Shown piece after piece: positions 23,752-33,153 of a stretch of 45,168 nt of DNA (positions are counted from its first letter, which is position 1; each line of letters begins with the position of its first letter). A model generated the notes under the pieces. It had not been told where the DNA came from and made no database searches. It saw nothing but the letters and a program-made list of their open reading frames with translations. The stretch is from Magnetovibrio sp. (lineage in GTDB: Bacteria; Pseudomonadota; Alphaproteobacteria; Rhodospirillales; Magnetovibrionaceae). A program made the position numbers and the translations under genes. Where the stretch lies: contig JANQJR010000002.1 of NCBI GenBank assembly GCA_028281525.1, forward strand, positions 1-45,168, read 5' to 3'.

Positions 23752-24264
23752 TTAAGCCCGCCCGATTTGGGTGACCAGGCGCTTGATCGGACCTTTGACG
23801 GGGTAGTAGTCGGCGAAGCCGAGGGCGTAGTTCACCGTCTCACCATCCGATGAGCACGGGAACAGCATGCTTTCCGCAATTTTGTATTTTTCGGCAAAAC
23901 TGTTGGCGTAGTGCACGGAGCGGCGCGCGTAAGCTACGTTTTTGGACTCGATGGCATGCCAATAGGTGTGCTCCACCTGGGTGTACTCCCCCTTGCCCTC
24001 GAACATAGCGTAGGGCGCCTTGCCCACCATATTGGTGCCGTAGAACTGATCGATGACAGTGCCGCAGTATTTCATCACCAGATGGTCGGCGGATTTAAGC
24101 ACATCGAACACGAAGATATGCGGCACCACGCGGTGGATCTCCATCAAATCCATGCACGTGTAATCCGGCAAGGCCGTACCATCGCATTTCGAAATGACGA
24201 AGTCCGCGAATTCGAGCAACCTCTGATGGTCGGACAACTTCTTGACGTCCGCAATATCAATCAC
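23752..24264 (-). CDS. PAS_5-family (single PAS domain) protein
   Basis: 170 residues. The whole protein matches the alphaproteobacterial PAS_5 family: LLEFADFVISKCDG, DYTCMDLMEIHRVVPHIFVF, a core strand with LVMKYCGTVIDQFYGTNMVG, and ESMLFPCSSDGETVNYALGF at the end. These small proteins are common in Rhodospirillales and presumably sense a ligand, but their outputs are unknown. No output domain is attached. The start is a GTG with AAGGA eight bases upstream. Confidence 0.8.
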   Translation of the reverse strand: MIDIADVKKLSDHQRLLEFADFVISKCDGTALPDYTCMDLMEIHRVVPHIFVFDVLKSADHLVMKYCGTVIDQFYGTNMVGKAPYAMFEGKGEYTQVEHTYWHAIESKNVAYARRSVHYANSFAEKYKIAESMLFPCSSDGETVNYALGFADYYPVKGPIKRLVTQIGRA

Positions 24265-24371
24265 CGCGTCGTTCCTTCACGCCGCCGCAACGCCCCAATC
24301 CCCTAGCCGTAACATACCCCTATGCTCCGCTCAAAAGGTTTGTCGGACATGACCACGGGTAGAAGCCGAAA

Positions 24372-25370
24372 TCAGTGCGTCTTGCGCAGGCGGCAGACGA
24401 AAAAGCCTTCCAGGAATTCCGACGGCTGGATGCGCACCGCGTGCCTGAGATCCGGATGAAACGCTTGGCCATCCCAGGATTTAAGCCCCGGCATCCGTCC
24501 AGGGATGTCCAGATCAATCGGTTCGATCTTGGCGTCCGGGTGGTGCTTGAGATGGCGCGAGACGGGACCCTCGTTTTCCTCCGGCCCGAAGGTGCAAGTG
24601 GAATAAATCAGTACGCCGCCGGGCTTCAACAGCTTCCACGCGGCGGTGAGCATCTTTTGCTGCAGGTAGCTCATCTTGATCACACGCTCCACCGACCAAA
24701 AGCGCAGCGCATTCGGGTGGGACACATCCAACATCCCTTCGCCCGAACATTGCGCGTCCAAGAGGATGCGATCGAAGCCGCCGTCTAAGTGACGGTCGAT
24801 GAACTGGCCTTCGAAGTTGGTGATGCGCGTGTGGTCGACGTGAAAGGTGGTGAGCACCTCTTCGAGTTTTTTCAGCCGGGGTTTCATGGCGTCGTTGGCG
24901 GTGATGTCGGCTTCGCCGCCCGCCAGCGCTTGCATGTGCGCGGTCTTGCCCCCCGGCGCGGCGCACACGTCCAAAATGCGCTCGCCCGCTTGCGGCGCCA
25001 TCGCCAAGCCCGGGATCAGGCTGGAGGCGTTTTGAATATAAACATGGCCCTCTTGAAACAGGCTGCTTTCCGCCAAGGCGCGCTTGTCGCTCAGCACATG
25101 GTAAGCACCCGGACACCAGGGAATGGGCTGCAGCTCCGCGCCGAACTCTTGCAGCTTTTGCAAAATCAAATCTTCGCTGAGCGGCGAGAGCGCGTTGACG
25201 CGGATCGAACTCCTGAGCTGCACCGACGCCAGACGTTCCGCTTGGGCTTCGCGCACGCCGAAGATTTTGCTCAAACGCGCCAAATACACCTTGCGCAGGT
25301 TTTGTTTCCCACCACCGCTTTTCCCCCGGCCGGAACGCTTGGCGCCCCCCTTACCTGATCGCGCCATCAC
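24372..25370 (-). CDS. RsmB/NOP-family RNA (cytosine-5)-methyltransferase
   Basis: 332 residues. After a basic, Gly/Lys-rich N-terminus and a short N-terminal domain (RLASVQLRSSIRVNALSPLS) comes the NOL1/NOP2/Sun catalytic domain: ERILDVCAAPGGKTAHMQAL (SAM), RILLDAQCSGEGM with the first catalytic cysteine (DAQCS instead of the usual DAPCS), and GVLIYSTCTFGPEENEG with the nucleophilic cysteine. It should make m5C in rRNA or tRNA. It lacks the RsmB N-terminal NusB-like domain, so the target is uncertain. Its ATG overlaps the stop of rsmI (ATGA), so the two are translationally coupled. Confidence 0.88.
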   Translation of the reverse strand: MMARSGKGGAKRSGRGKSGGGKQNLRKVYLARLSKIFGVREAQAERLASVQLRSSIRVNALSPLSEDLILQKLQEFGAELQPIPWCPGAYHVLSDKRALAESSLFQEGHVYIQNASSLIPGLAMAPQAGERILDVCAAPGGKTAHMQALAGGEADITANDAMKPRLKKLEEVLTTFHVDHTRITNFEGQFIDRHLDGGFDRILLDAQCSGEGMLDVSHPNALRFWSVERVIKMSYLQQKMLTAAWKLLKPGGVLIYSTCTFGPEENEGPVSRHLKHHPDAKIEPIDLDIPGRMPGLKSWDGQAFHPDLRHAVRIQPSEFLEGFFVCRLRKTH

Positions 25371-26185
25371 TCGTCCCCGCCGCGTTTGGACTTGCGCCCG
25401 ACGCCTTCGATCAGAACCGTGATTTCGCCCTTGGGTTTTTGTTCGGAAAATTCATGCGCAAGCTCCGGCAACGTACCACGGTGAAAGCGTTCGAACTTCT
25501 TGGTGAGTTCCAGCGCCACCACGGCCCGGCGTTCGCCCAACACCTCCGCCGCGTCCGCCAGCAACGCACCGATGCGGTGCGGGCTTTCGTAAAGGATCAA
25601 GGTGTGTTCCGCATCGCGCTCGGCTTCTAGCATCTTTTTGCGTTTGCCGGCCTTGCGCGATGGAAAGCCCAAAAACGTAAAGCTGGATGTGGGCAGGCCG
25701 GATGCCACCAGCGCCATGGCCGCCGCGTTGGGCCCCGGCAGGACCTCGACTTTATAGCCCTCGTCCAACACCGCGCCCACCACCCGGTAGCCAGGATCGG
25801 AAATGCCGGGCAAGCCCGCGTCGGACACCAACCCCACGGCGCGGCCTTCGCCGATCAGGCTTTTCACGCGGCCGACCGCGCGCGCCTCGTTGTGTTCGTG
25901 GCACGAAAAGGTCGGGTGTGGTTTTTCGATGGACAGATGGTTCAACAGTTTGGCCGTCACCCGGGTGTCTTCCACTGCGAGCGCGTCGAGCACTTTTAGC
26001 GTCTCCACCGCCCGGTAGGTGATGTCGCCCAGGTTCCCGATCGGCGTGGCGATGACGTAAAGCCCCGGTTCCAACACGCCCTTGGGCGCCGCCAGCGGCT
26101 GAGAAGCGGATTTCTCCGCCCCCCGTTTTCCGGTGCGTGATGGGTGAGCGCGCGAAGAGCGCCCTGGGGGGCGGCCATGCGCCAT
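25367..26185 (-). CDS. rsmI: 16S rRNA (cytidine(1402)-2'-O)-methyltransferase RsmI
   Basis: 272 residues with a tetrapyrrole-methylase fold. The family signatures LYVIATPIGNLGDITYRAVE, EDTRVTAKLLNHL, GLVSDAGLPGISDPGYRVV, PGPNAAAMALVASGLPTSSF and ILYESPHRIGALL are all present. It methylates the ribose of C1402 in the decoding centre. The first 38 residues are basic and proline-rich, longer than usual, so a later start is possible. It is the first gene of a two-gene leftward unit with the RsmB/NOP enzyme and is divergent from the secreted nuclease. Confidence 0.94.
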   Translation of the reverse strand: MAHGRPPGRSSRAHPSRTGKRGAEKSASQPLAAPKGVLEPGLYVIATPIGNLGDITYRAVETLKVLDALAVEDTRVTAKLLNHLSIEKPHPTFSCHEHNEARAVGRVKSLIGEGRAVGLVSDAGLPGISDPGYRVVGAVLDEGYKVEVLPGPNAAAMALVASGLPTSSFTFLGFPSRKAGKRKKMLEAERDAEHTLILYESPHRIGALLADAAEVLGERRAVVALELTKKFERFHRGTLPELAHEFSEQKPKGEITVLIEGVGRKSKRGGDE

Positions 26186-26343
26186 GGATCAAATCTCCGC
26201 CAAGGGGTTCAGCCCCTTGATAGCACCCGGAACGCCCCCGTTACCAGATTGCATTATTTTTCATAAACACTTTCTGATTGCGTCCGGAGGCGGAAGCACG
26301 ACATAATTGCAACATTATATATACACACTTTTTAAGGGTGTTC

Positions 26344-27228
26344 ATGAGAGCCGCAATCGTCTTGACGTTAAGCCTCACCCTAACCGCCCCGGCGCTATCT
26401 TGGGCGGGGAGCGGGCCTGAAGAAAGCAGCTTTACGGGCTGCACAGGAATGTTTCCGGACGGCACAATTCCCGCGCAGGTATCACAAACCGTTCAGGATT
26501 TGTGCAAGACGTTGGATGGCAGCGCAATTTTCGCCATCCGTTACGACACCAAACGCCAAATTCCCATCTGGACCGCACACCTGCTGACCCCAACGCAAAT
26601 GGGGCAGATCAACGCGAATGCCGGCGCATTCAACAGGCCCAGTTTCACCCCGGACCCGGAAATCGCGGGTGACGATCAGGCCGTGGACCAAAGCTACGTC
26701 CGTTCAGGCTTTGCCCGCGGCCACATCGTGCCTGCGGGAGACATGGCGTGGAACAAAGACGCCTATGATCTGACTTTCCACTTTTCCAATGTCGTTCCAC
26801 AAAAGCAGAAATTCAACAACGGTGCATGGCGCGGACAGGAGGACGAGTTTCGCGAATATGTGGAAACCAAGAACGCCGCCATGTGGGTGTTTTCGGGTGT
26901 GTACGGCACCGTGGAAGACGATTCACAAAGCGCCGATCCCGAAGGCCCGACCATCGGCAAGGCCCCCAATACGGCAACGGTGCCGAAGTGCTATTACAAG
27001 ATCGTCGTCACGCAAGGCTCAACAGCGGGAACTTACAAAACGCTCGCGACCCTTTATGAATGGAACGATTACGGCAAACGCAACAGTTGGTCCCAGTCCG
27101 TAACCACCCTCGCGCAAATCGAAAAGCGCAGCGGCATTCGATTTCTTGCCGGACTGGCGCAGGAAAGCACCTTCGATGCCGAATATTGGGGGGTGAACAT
27201 GCCCGACACGCCCGCCGACTGCCAATAG
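26344..27228 (+). CDS. secreted DNA/RNA non-specific endonuclease
   Basis: About 294 residues. A signal peptide (MRAAIVLTLSLTLTAPALSW) is followed by a NUC1/EndA-type beta-beta-alpha-metal nuclease domain. The catalytic block is SGFARGHIVPAGDM (RGH, where the histidine is the general base; the usual Asp before it is Ala). The metal-binding Asn region NVVPQKQKFNNGAWRGQEDE comes next. The C-terminus (SGIRFLAGLAQES) is typical. Export suggests a role in nutrient scavenging or clearing extracellular DNA. The start at 26344 has AAGGGTG upstream and removes 22 non-conserved residues. It is monocistronic. Confidence 0.88.
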   Translation: MRAAIVLTLSLTLTAPALSWAGSGPEESSFTGCTGMFPDGTIPAQVSQTVQDLCKTLDGSAIFAIRYDTKRQIPIWTAHLLTPTQMGQINANAGAFNRPSFTPDPEIAGDDQAVDQSYVRSGFARGHIVPAGDMAWNKDAYDLTFHFSNVVPQKQKFNNGAWRGQEDEFREYVETKNAAMWVFSGVYGTVEDDSQSADPEGPTIGKAPNTATVPKCYYKIVVTQGSTAGTYKTLATLYEWNDYGKRNSWSQSVTTLAQIEKRSGIRFLAGLAQESTFDAEYWGVNMPDTPADCQ

Positions 27229-27313
27229 CCATCACTTATTCGGTTGCACCGCTCCAGCGTTACGTTTAGACAGGTCCCCAAGCGCTTGAAAATACGCCGA
27301 AGGAGTGTCGACC

Positions 27314-28591
27314 ATGAGCCATGACCGCCGCATTTCCGTGATTGGCTTGGGCTATGTGGGCCTACCCGTGGCGGTGGCCTTCGGCCGTATGGGTCACGTG
27401 GTTGCGTTCGATATTTCCAGGCCGCGCGTCGATGGTCTCAAGGCCGGTCATGACATCACCGGCGAAGTCGAAGACGCCGATCTGGCAGCGGCGGACCTGC
27501 TGCTGAGCACCGATCCGGCCGATCTGCGTCAGGCGGATTTTCATATCATCACCGTGCCGACCCCGGTGGACGAAGCCAATACCCCAGATTTGTCGCCCCT
27601 GGTCGCAGCGTCCACGACGTTGGGCGCGCACTTGAAAAAAGGCGATATCGTCGTTTACGAAAGTACCGTTTTCCCCGGCGCCACCGAAGAAGTATGCGTG
27701 CCGGTTTTGGAAGAGTGCTCCGGCCTCAAATGCGGCCAGGATTTCTGGGTCGGCTATTCTCCCGAACGCATCAACCCCGGCGACAAGGAGCACCGCTTCG
27801 AAACCATCACCAAAGTGGTGTCCGGACAGGATCAGGCGACGCTGGATACCGTCGCGGACGTTTACGGCGCAGTGGTCACGGCGGGTGTGCACAAGGCGCC
27901 CACCATCAAGACCGCCGAGGCCGCAAAGGTCATCGAAAACACCCAGCGCGACCTCAACATCGCCTTGATGAACGAGTTGGCGCTGATCTTCGATAAACTG
28001 GACATCGACACCCGCGACGTTTTGCAAGCGGCGGGTACGAAATGGAACTTCCTGAAGTTTTCGCCCGGTTTGGTCGGCGGGCATTGCATCGGCGTCGACC
28101 CCTATTACCTGACGTACCGCGCCGAACAGATGGGCCACCACCCCCAAGTCATCACCGCTGGACGCGAAACCAATGACGAAATGGGTGCGTTCGTGGCGCG
28201 CAAAGCGGTCAAATTGATGCTGCGCAATGGCGGCGGCGATTCCGTCTCTGTCCTGGGCCTGACCTTCAAGGAAAACGTGCCCGACCTGCGCAACACCAAG
28301 GTCATTGATGTCATCGAGGAGTTGATGACATACGGCATGAAGATCCAAGCCCACGATCCCATGGCCACGCCGCAAGAAGCCCAACACGAATACGGCATCG
28401 CGTTGACCCCGACCGACGCGATGGAGCGGACCGACGCGGTGATCGTCGCCGTACCGCACGGTGATTATGTGGCCGGGGGATGGGACTTCATCACATCCCT
28501 GCTGACGGACGGCAAAGGCGTGGTCGTGGATGTGCGCGGCATTTTGGACCGGAACACCGCACCCGACGGCGTGATCTTGTGGCGTTTGTGA
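27314..28591 (+). CDS. nucleotide-sugar dehydrogenase, UDP-N-acetylhexosamine type (TviB/WbpO-like)
   Basis: A 425-residue UDP-sugar 6-dehydrogenase. The NAD-binding motif is SVIGLGYVGLPVAVAFGRMG; VPTPVDEANTPDL and YESTVFPGATEEV follow; the catalytic cysteine is in LVGGHCIGVDPYYLTYRAEQ; LGLTFKENVPDLRNTK begins the C-terminal domain. The YSPERINPGDKEH and GGHCIGVDPYYL forms match the TviB/WbpO group acting on UDP-GlcNAc or UDP-GalNAc. The product is a uronic acid for surface polysaccharide. ATG 27314 has AAGGAG eight bases upstream, while the GTG at 27305 overlaps that site. No other polysaccharide genes are adjacent. Confidence 0.9.
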   Translation: MSHDRRISVIGLGYVGLPVAVAFGRMGHVVAFDISRPRVDGLKAGHDITGEVEDADLAAADLLLSTDPADLRQADFHIITVPTPVDEANTPDLSPLVAASTTLGAHLKKGDIVVYESTVFPGATEEVCVPVLEECSGLKCGQDFWVGYSPERINPGDKEHRFETITKVVSGQDQATLDTVADVYGAVVTAGVHKAPTIKTAEAAKVIENTQRDLNIALMNELALIFDKLDIDTRDVLQAAGTKWNFLKFSPGLVGGHCIGVDPYYLTYRAEQMGHHPQVITAGRETNDEMGAFVARKAVKLMLRNGGGDSVSVLGLTFKENVPDLRNTKVIDVIEELMTYGMKIQAHDPMATPQEAQHEYGIALTPTDAMERTDAVIVAVPHGDYVAGGWDFITSLLTDGKGVVVDVRGILDRNTAPDGVILWRL

Positions 28592-28623
28592 ACCTTGCCG
28601 TGACCGAAATCGCGCGTTAGGGT

Positions 28624-28744
28624 CGGATCGTCTTAGGTGGCATCACTTTCGTGCTTCCACCTAAGACGTGAATCCGCCCCTCATCAACGTGTTAGAGGGC
28701 GATTCACGGATGAGGTTGACGCTCATATGCATCAACCTCATCCG
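28624..28744 (+). other. three chained, partly exclusive hairpins (structured leader or palindromic repeat)
   Basis: Hairpin A pairs CGGATC-GTCTTAGGTGG with CCACCTAAGAC-GTGAATCCG (28624-28676). Hairpin B pairs CGTGAATC(C)GCCC with GGGCGATTCACG (28667-28708), so it reuses bases of A and the two cannot form fully together. Hairpin C is a perfect 13-bp inverted repeat, CGGATGAGGTTGA and TCAACCTCATCCG (28707-28719 and 28732-28744). C ends 40 bases before the acyl-CoA synthetase start. It could be an attenuator or structured RNA, or a dispersed palindromic element. Confidence 0.7.
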
Positions 28745-28784
28745 ATCGCACTCTAGCCTGGAGCGGAACTCCCCAGGACCGATC

Positions 28785-30365
28785 ATGAAACTCACCACAT
28801 CGCTGTTCGACGCAGGCGCGCCAGAGCCCTGCCCCCATCATTTCAATGCCGCCGCATACTGTTTGGCGGAAAGCGCCAAAACGCATCCCGGCAAAACCGC
28901 GTTGATCGTGGTCAGCGACGCTGAAACCCTGGAACCCGCAGAACGCTGGACCTTCGCTCAATTGGACGATGCGGTGCGCCGCATCGCAGCGGCCTTGCGC
29001 CACGCGGGACTTGAGCCGGGCGAGCGGGTGATGCTGCGCCTGGGCAACACCAGTCAGTTTCCCCTGCTGTTTTTCGCCACCGTCGCGGCGGGCGGCATCG
29101 CGGTGCCGACCTCATCGCAATTGTCCGCGCGTGAAGCGCACTTCGTCGCCGAGGACTGCGGCGCCAAGTTTCTGTGCACGTCCAAGAATTTGAAAATCGA
29201 CGGTCTGCCGGACGGCTGCAGCCAATGGCTGGAGGACGACATCCGTGATCTGATGGCGTGCGAAGACACGCTCGAATATGCCCACACCCACGGCAACGAT
29301 CCGGCTTATATCGTCTACACCTCCGGCGCGACTGCGGAACCTAAGGGTGTCCTCCATGCACACCGCGCGGTGTGGGCGCGCCGCATGATGTATGAGGGCT
29401 GGTACGGGCTCCGCGAAAACGACCGCATGCTCCATGCCGGGGCATTCAACTGGACCTATACGCTGGGCGCGGGTTTGATGGACCCTTGGGCCGTTGGAGC
29501 GAGCACGGTGATCTACAACGGCCCGAAGGATCCGGGCGTGTGGCCACGTCTGGCGGGAAAGCACGACGCAACCCTGTTCGCCGCCGTACCGAGCCTGTAC
29601 CGACAGATACTGAAATACGCCGAACACATTTCAGAAGGCTTCGCCAACCTGCGCCACGGCCTAACGGCGGGGGAAAAGCTGCCGGAAACCGTGCGCGAGC
29701 ATTGGACGCTCGCCACCGGCAAACCGCTCTATGAAGCGTTGGGCATGAGCGAGTGCTCCACCTATGCATCCTCGGCGCCATCGGTGCCGGTCAAGCCCGG
29801 CTTCACCGGCCGCCCACAGATTGGCCGCCGGGTCGCGATCTTGCATCCGGAGGACCGCTCCACACAAACCGTACCGGTGGGCGAAGCGGGCCTGCTGGCG
29901 TTACACAAGAACGATCCGGGCCTGATGATCCGCTATTGGAACCGGGATGATGAAACCGCGGGCGCATTTCGCGGCGATTGGTTCCTAACCGGGGATATGG
30001 CCGCACTGGATCAAAACGGTTATCTGGAATATCTGGGCCGGGCGGATGATCTGATGAACGCGCAGGGCTACCGCGTTTCTCCGCAGGAGGTCGAAGACAT
30101 TCTCACCCGCCACCCATCGGTGCAGGAGTGCGCCTGCGCCGAACTGGCGGTGCGCGATGACGTGCACGTCATCGGTGCATTTATCATCCCCAAAGCGGGC
30201 GCAGACATCAATGTCGAAGATTTAAGCACATTCGCCGGCGCGCGCCTGGCGTCGTACAAGGTGCCACGCGAATTCGTCATCGTCGACGCCCTGCCCCACA
30301 CCGTCACCGGCAAAGTGCAGCGCCGCAAACTGGCAGGCTTATACGAAAATTTCAAACAAGTTTGA
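28785..30365 (+). CDS. acyl-CoA synthetase / AMP-dependent ligase
   Basis: A 526-residue ANL-superfamily adenylate-forming enzyme. The P-loop reads YIVYTSGATAEPKGVLHAHRA (Thr-Ser-Gly motif with ATA in place of the usual TTG), YEALGMSECSTY is motif A5, and WFLTGDMAALDQNGYLEYLG plus RADDLMNAQGYRVSPQEVED the hinge. The catalytic lysine is near the C-terminus in VTGKVQRRKL. It activates a carboxylic acid to acyl-AMP and then acyl-CoA; the layout resembles medium-chain or benzoate-type ligases, but the substrate is not shown. AGGA lies seven bases before the ATG. Its end overlaps the convergent GGDEF-EAL gene by 14 bp. Confidence 0.85.
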   Translation: MKLTTSLFDAGAPEPCPHHFNAAAYCLAESAKTHPGKTALIVVSDAETLEPAERWTFAQLDDAVRRIAAALRHAGLEPGERVMLRLGNTSQFPLLFFATVAAGGIAVPTSSQLSAREAHFVAEDCGAKFLCTSKNLKIDGLPDGCSQWLEDDIRDLMACEDTLEYAHTHGNDPAYIVYTSGATAEPKGVLHAHRAVWARRMMYEGWYGLRENDRMLHAGAFNWTYTLGAGLMDPWAVGASTVIYNGPKDPGVWPRLAGKHDATLFAAVPSLYRQILKYAEHISEGFANLRHGLTAGEKLPETVREHWTLATGKPLYEALGMSECSTYASSAPSVPVKPGFTGRPQIGRRVAILHPEDRSTQTVPVGEAGLLALHKNDPGLMIRYWNRDDETAGAFRGDWFLTGDMAALDQNGYLEYLGRADDLMNAQGYRVSPQEVEDILTRHPSVQECACAELAVRDDVHVIGAFIIPKAGADINVEDLSTFAGARLASYKVPREFVIVDALPHTVTGKVQRRKLAGLYENFKQV

Positions 30366-33153
30366 GGTTGGGACCGTCGCCGCCCTGACCGTTTGAAGAT
30401 GTGCGATTGTGCGCTAAGGCGTCGAAGGCTTCCTGCTCCATGGGTTTGCCGTAGAGGTAACCTTGCAGAATGTCGCAACCCTGTTCCGTCAGCCACTGCG
30501 ATTGACCAGTGTTTTCCACCCCCTCCGCGATGACCTTGAGATTGGAGCGTTGCGCCAGCGCCACCACCGCCGTCACCAAGGACTGGCTGTCTTCGCTTCC
30601 GGGCAGGTCCATGACGAACATACGGTCGATCTTCAAGGTGGTGAAGGGAAAGCGCTGTAAATAGCTCAGCGACGAATAGCCGGTACCGAAGTCGTCGATG
30701 GAAATGTTCACGCCCACTTCGGCCAGGCCGTTCAAGGTGATTTCGGCTTCGTGCGGATCCTTGATCAACAGCCCTTCGGTGATTTCCACTTCCAGGGCTT
30801 CCGGTTCCAGTTCGTGCCTCAACAGCGCGTCCTTGATGGTCGAAGCCACGTCCGAGCCGATCAACTGCACCGGAGAAATGTTCACCGCGATGTGAAACCC
30901 GGGGATCGCGTCGCGCCACACGCGGGCATGGCGACACGCTTCGTTCAAAGCCCATTCACCGAATTCGATGATCAATCCCGTGCTTTCCGCCACGGGCACG
31001 AACTCCGCCGGACCGACTTGGCCCAGCTCCGCGTCACACCAACGCAACAGGGCTTCCGCGCCGATGATCCGCGACGTCTTGGCGTCGATCAAGGGCTGGT
31101 ACATGAGGCTGATGTCGCCACGCTCCAACGCGCCCGCCAAGCGGGTCTGTATCGCCAAGCGCCGCGCCGCATCATCATGCATATCGGTCGTGAACGTGCG
31201 ATATGTGTTGCGCCCGCCATCTTTAGCCGCGTACATGGCCGTGTCAGCCATCTGCAGCAACCCGGTCGCGGTGTCCTGCGGGGAATCGGCAAACGCAACG
31301 CCGAGACTGATGCTCACGTAGAGGCGATGCCCCGCGACTTCCAAGGGCCGTTCGAAGGCATTGAGCACCTCGTTACAGACCGACGCAGGCAGCGTGCGAT
31401 CCCGCCGGCACGGAATCACCAACACGAACTCGTCGCCACCGAAACGGCACGCGAGACTGCCCGAGGGCGCCTTTTGATGAATCCGCCCCGCCGCTTCCTT
31501 CAAAGCTTCGTCACCGACGACATGGCCCAACGTGTCGTTAACGATACGGAAATCGTCCAGATCGCCCATGACGACGGCATAGGGGCCTTCAGGGCTATGG
31601 TTGTCTTTGAGCGCATCACTGAGCTGTTCCAACAACAGCACACGGTTGGCAAGACCCGTCAGCGGATCGTAATTGGCTAGACGTTTGAGCCGCTCTTCAT
31701 AACTGCGGCGCAGCGTGATGTCGCGAATGAACAGGGAAAAGCGGGTGTAGCCTTCGGTCTGAATCGGCGTCACTGTGATTTCCGCGGGAAAACCTTCGCC
31801 GGTACCGCGTACGGCATACGTTTCGAAGCGTTCGCGTTCGACCATTTTGCGAACGCCGTCGGATTGACGGACCGACACGGTATCCGGGTCCATGAGAAAC
31901 TCCGCCAATTCACGCCCGACCATATCTTCCTGGTGGATATTGAAAACCCTTTCCGCCGCTTGGTTGGCGTGGCGGATGAAACCGGCTTCGGTGCACGTCA
32001 TCACCACGTCATCGGACGCTTCGACCACCGCGGTGTTGCGCCGTTCGCTTTCGTTCAGCGCATCGACCAGCCTGCGATGGTAAAGGGTATCCATTTGCTC
32101 GCGGGTTGCGCGATGGTGGGCGATCCGCCAACTGCCGATGCCCAACAGAACCAGCACCAAGGCTGCGATAACAGCTTCCGGAAGATGGTCAACGACTTGA
32201 TCCATGTACCAAGATGACAGCGGCACCCGCGACACCAGCACCCAATAAGGATCGGAATTGCTGGTCCCGACCACGCCCTTGGGTTGGGCCACCTTGGCCG
32301 CAGTGAACACGCCACGACCGGTGACAAACTGACGGATGCCATCACCGATGTTCACCCATGCATCGGGATAGCTTTGCTGGAACCTGTCCGAACGGTTGAA
32401 CATAAAGCTCCATTCCGCGTCGCGGTTCGGGCCGATCAGCCAATAACCATCCGCATTGATCAGAAAACCGTCGCTTTCTTCCATGGCGAAGGTGCGGCGC
32501 ACATGGCTCATAAAATTCTCGGCCAAGTAATTCAGAACCAACACGCCTGCACGCCGTCCGTCAATGTCAACGGGCGCGACCAACCGGATCATGGGCTTGT
32601 AGGGAATCTCTACGCGTTTGCGTTCGATATTCAGGTCCAAGCGCGACATGAAGACGTGGCGCGGCGAAAGGCTGATCGCGTCATTGAAGTAATAACGGTG
32701 GCGTTTGTTTTGCAGTTCGGACTTCGGCACCGCCACGGCGACATGGTCGACCAAATTGACACGCACCTGTTCGTGCCCGCTTTGGTCGATAAAACGGACC
32801 TGGTCGAAAATTTGCTTGGCGCTGGAAAAGCTGACAAAGGTGCGCTCGACCCGCCCGCGGTTCGCTTCCGTCGGGTTGGCCACATATCCGAGCAAATTAT
32901 CGTCCCGGATCAAAAACCGCAAATCCGTGATGGCGGTGTTGAGGGTTTCGTTGATGCTGAGTTGCGCCAATTCGATCTTGGCACGTTCGCGTTCACCGAT
33001 TTCGACACGGGCGTGATGGACATGCAGGGCAAAAACCGTCACGGCCACCCCGATGAACAAAACCAAAAGCGGCACGAAGATATAGAGGAAGTACCGCCAC
33101 ACCACGCCCCGGACGGGACCGTGACCGCTCTCGTTCTGCGCTGGCCGGTGCAT
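30352..33153 (-). CDS. membrane-anchored PAS-GGDEF-EAL protein with periplasmic sensor (c-di-GMP turnover)
   Basis: About 933 residues. Helix 1 (21-45) and helix 2 (327-345) flank a periplasmic dCache-like sensor of about 280 residues. Inside the cell are a PAS domain (about 370-490), a GGDEF domain with an intact active site (CRFGGDEFVLVIP) and an EAL domain with intact GAEALLRW, EITEGLL, DDFGTGYSSLSYL and KIDRMFV motifs. Both c-di-GMP synthesis and hydrolysis are therefore possible. It probably links an external signal to motility or biofilm. The start is uncertain: the ATG at 33153 has GTGGGGA upstream, while in-frame starts at 33270 and 33300 would add a weakly coding extension. Confidence 0.88.
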   Translation of the reverse strand: MHRPAQNESGHGPVRGVVWRYFLYIFVPLLVLFIGVAVTVFALHVHHARVEIGERERAKIELAQLSINETLNTAITDLRFLIRDDNLLGYVANPTEANRGRVERTFVSFSSAKQIFDQVRFIDQSGHEQVRVNLVDHVAVAVPKSELQNKRHRYYFNDAISLSPRHVFMSRLDLNIERKRVEIPYKPMIRLVAPVDIDGRRAGVLVLNYLAENFMSHVRRTFAMEESDGFLINADGYWLIGPNRDAEWSFMFNRSDRFQQSYPDAWVNIGDGIRQFVTGRGVFTAAKVAQPKGVVGTSNSDPYWVLVSRVPLSSWYMDQVVDHLPEAVIAALVLVLLGIGSWRIAHHRATREQMDTLYHRRLVDALNESERRNTAVVEASDDVVMTCTEAGFIRHANQAAERVFNIHQEDMVGRELAEFLMDPDTVSVRQSDGVRKMVERERFETYAVRGTGEGFPAEITVTPIQTEGYTRFSLFIRDITLRRSYEERLKRLANYDPLTGLANRVLLLEQLSDALKDNHSPEGPYAVVMGDLDDFRIVNDTLGHVVGDEALKEAAGRIHQKAPSGSLACRFGGDEFVLVIPCRRDRTLPASVCNEVLNAFERPLEVAGHRLYVSISLGVAFADSPQDTATGLLQMADTAMYAAKDGGRNTYRTFTTDMHDDAARRLAIQTRLAGALERGDISLMYQPLIDAKTSRIIGAEALLRWCDAELGQVGPAEFVPVAESTGLIIEFGEWALNEACRHARVWRDAIPGFHIAVNISPVQLIGSDVASTIKDALLRHELEPEALEVEITEGLLIKDPHEAEITLNGLAEVGVNISIDDFGTGYSSLSYLQRFPFTTLKIDRMFVMDLPGSEDSQSLVTAVVALAQRSNLKVIAEGVENTGQSQWLTEQGCDILQGYLYGKPMEQEAFDALAHNRTSSNGQGGDGPNLKLV

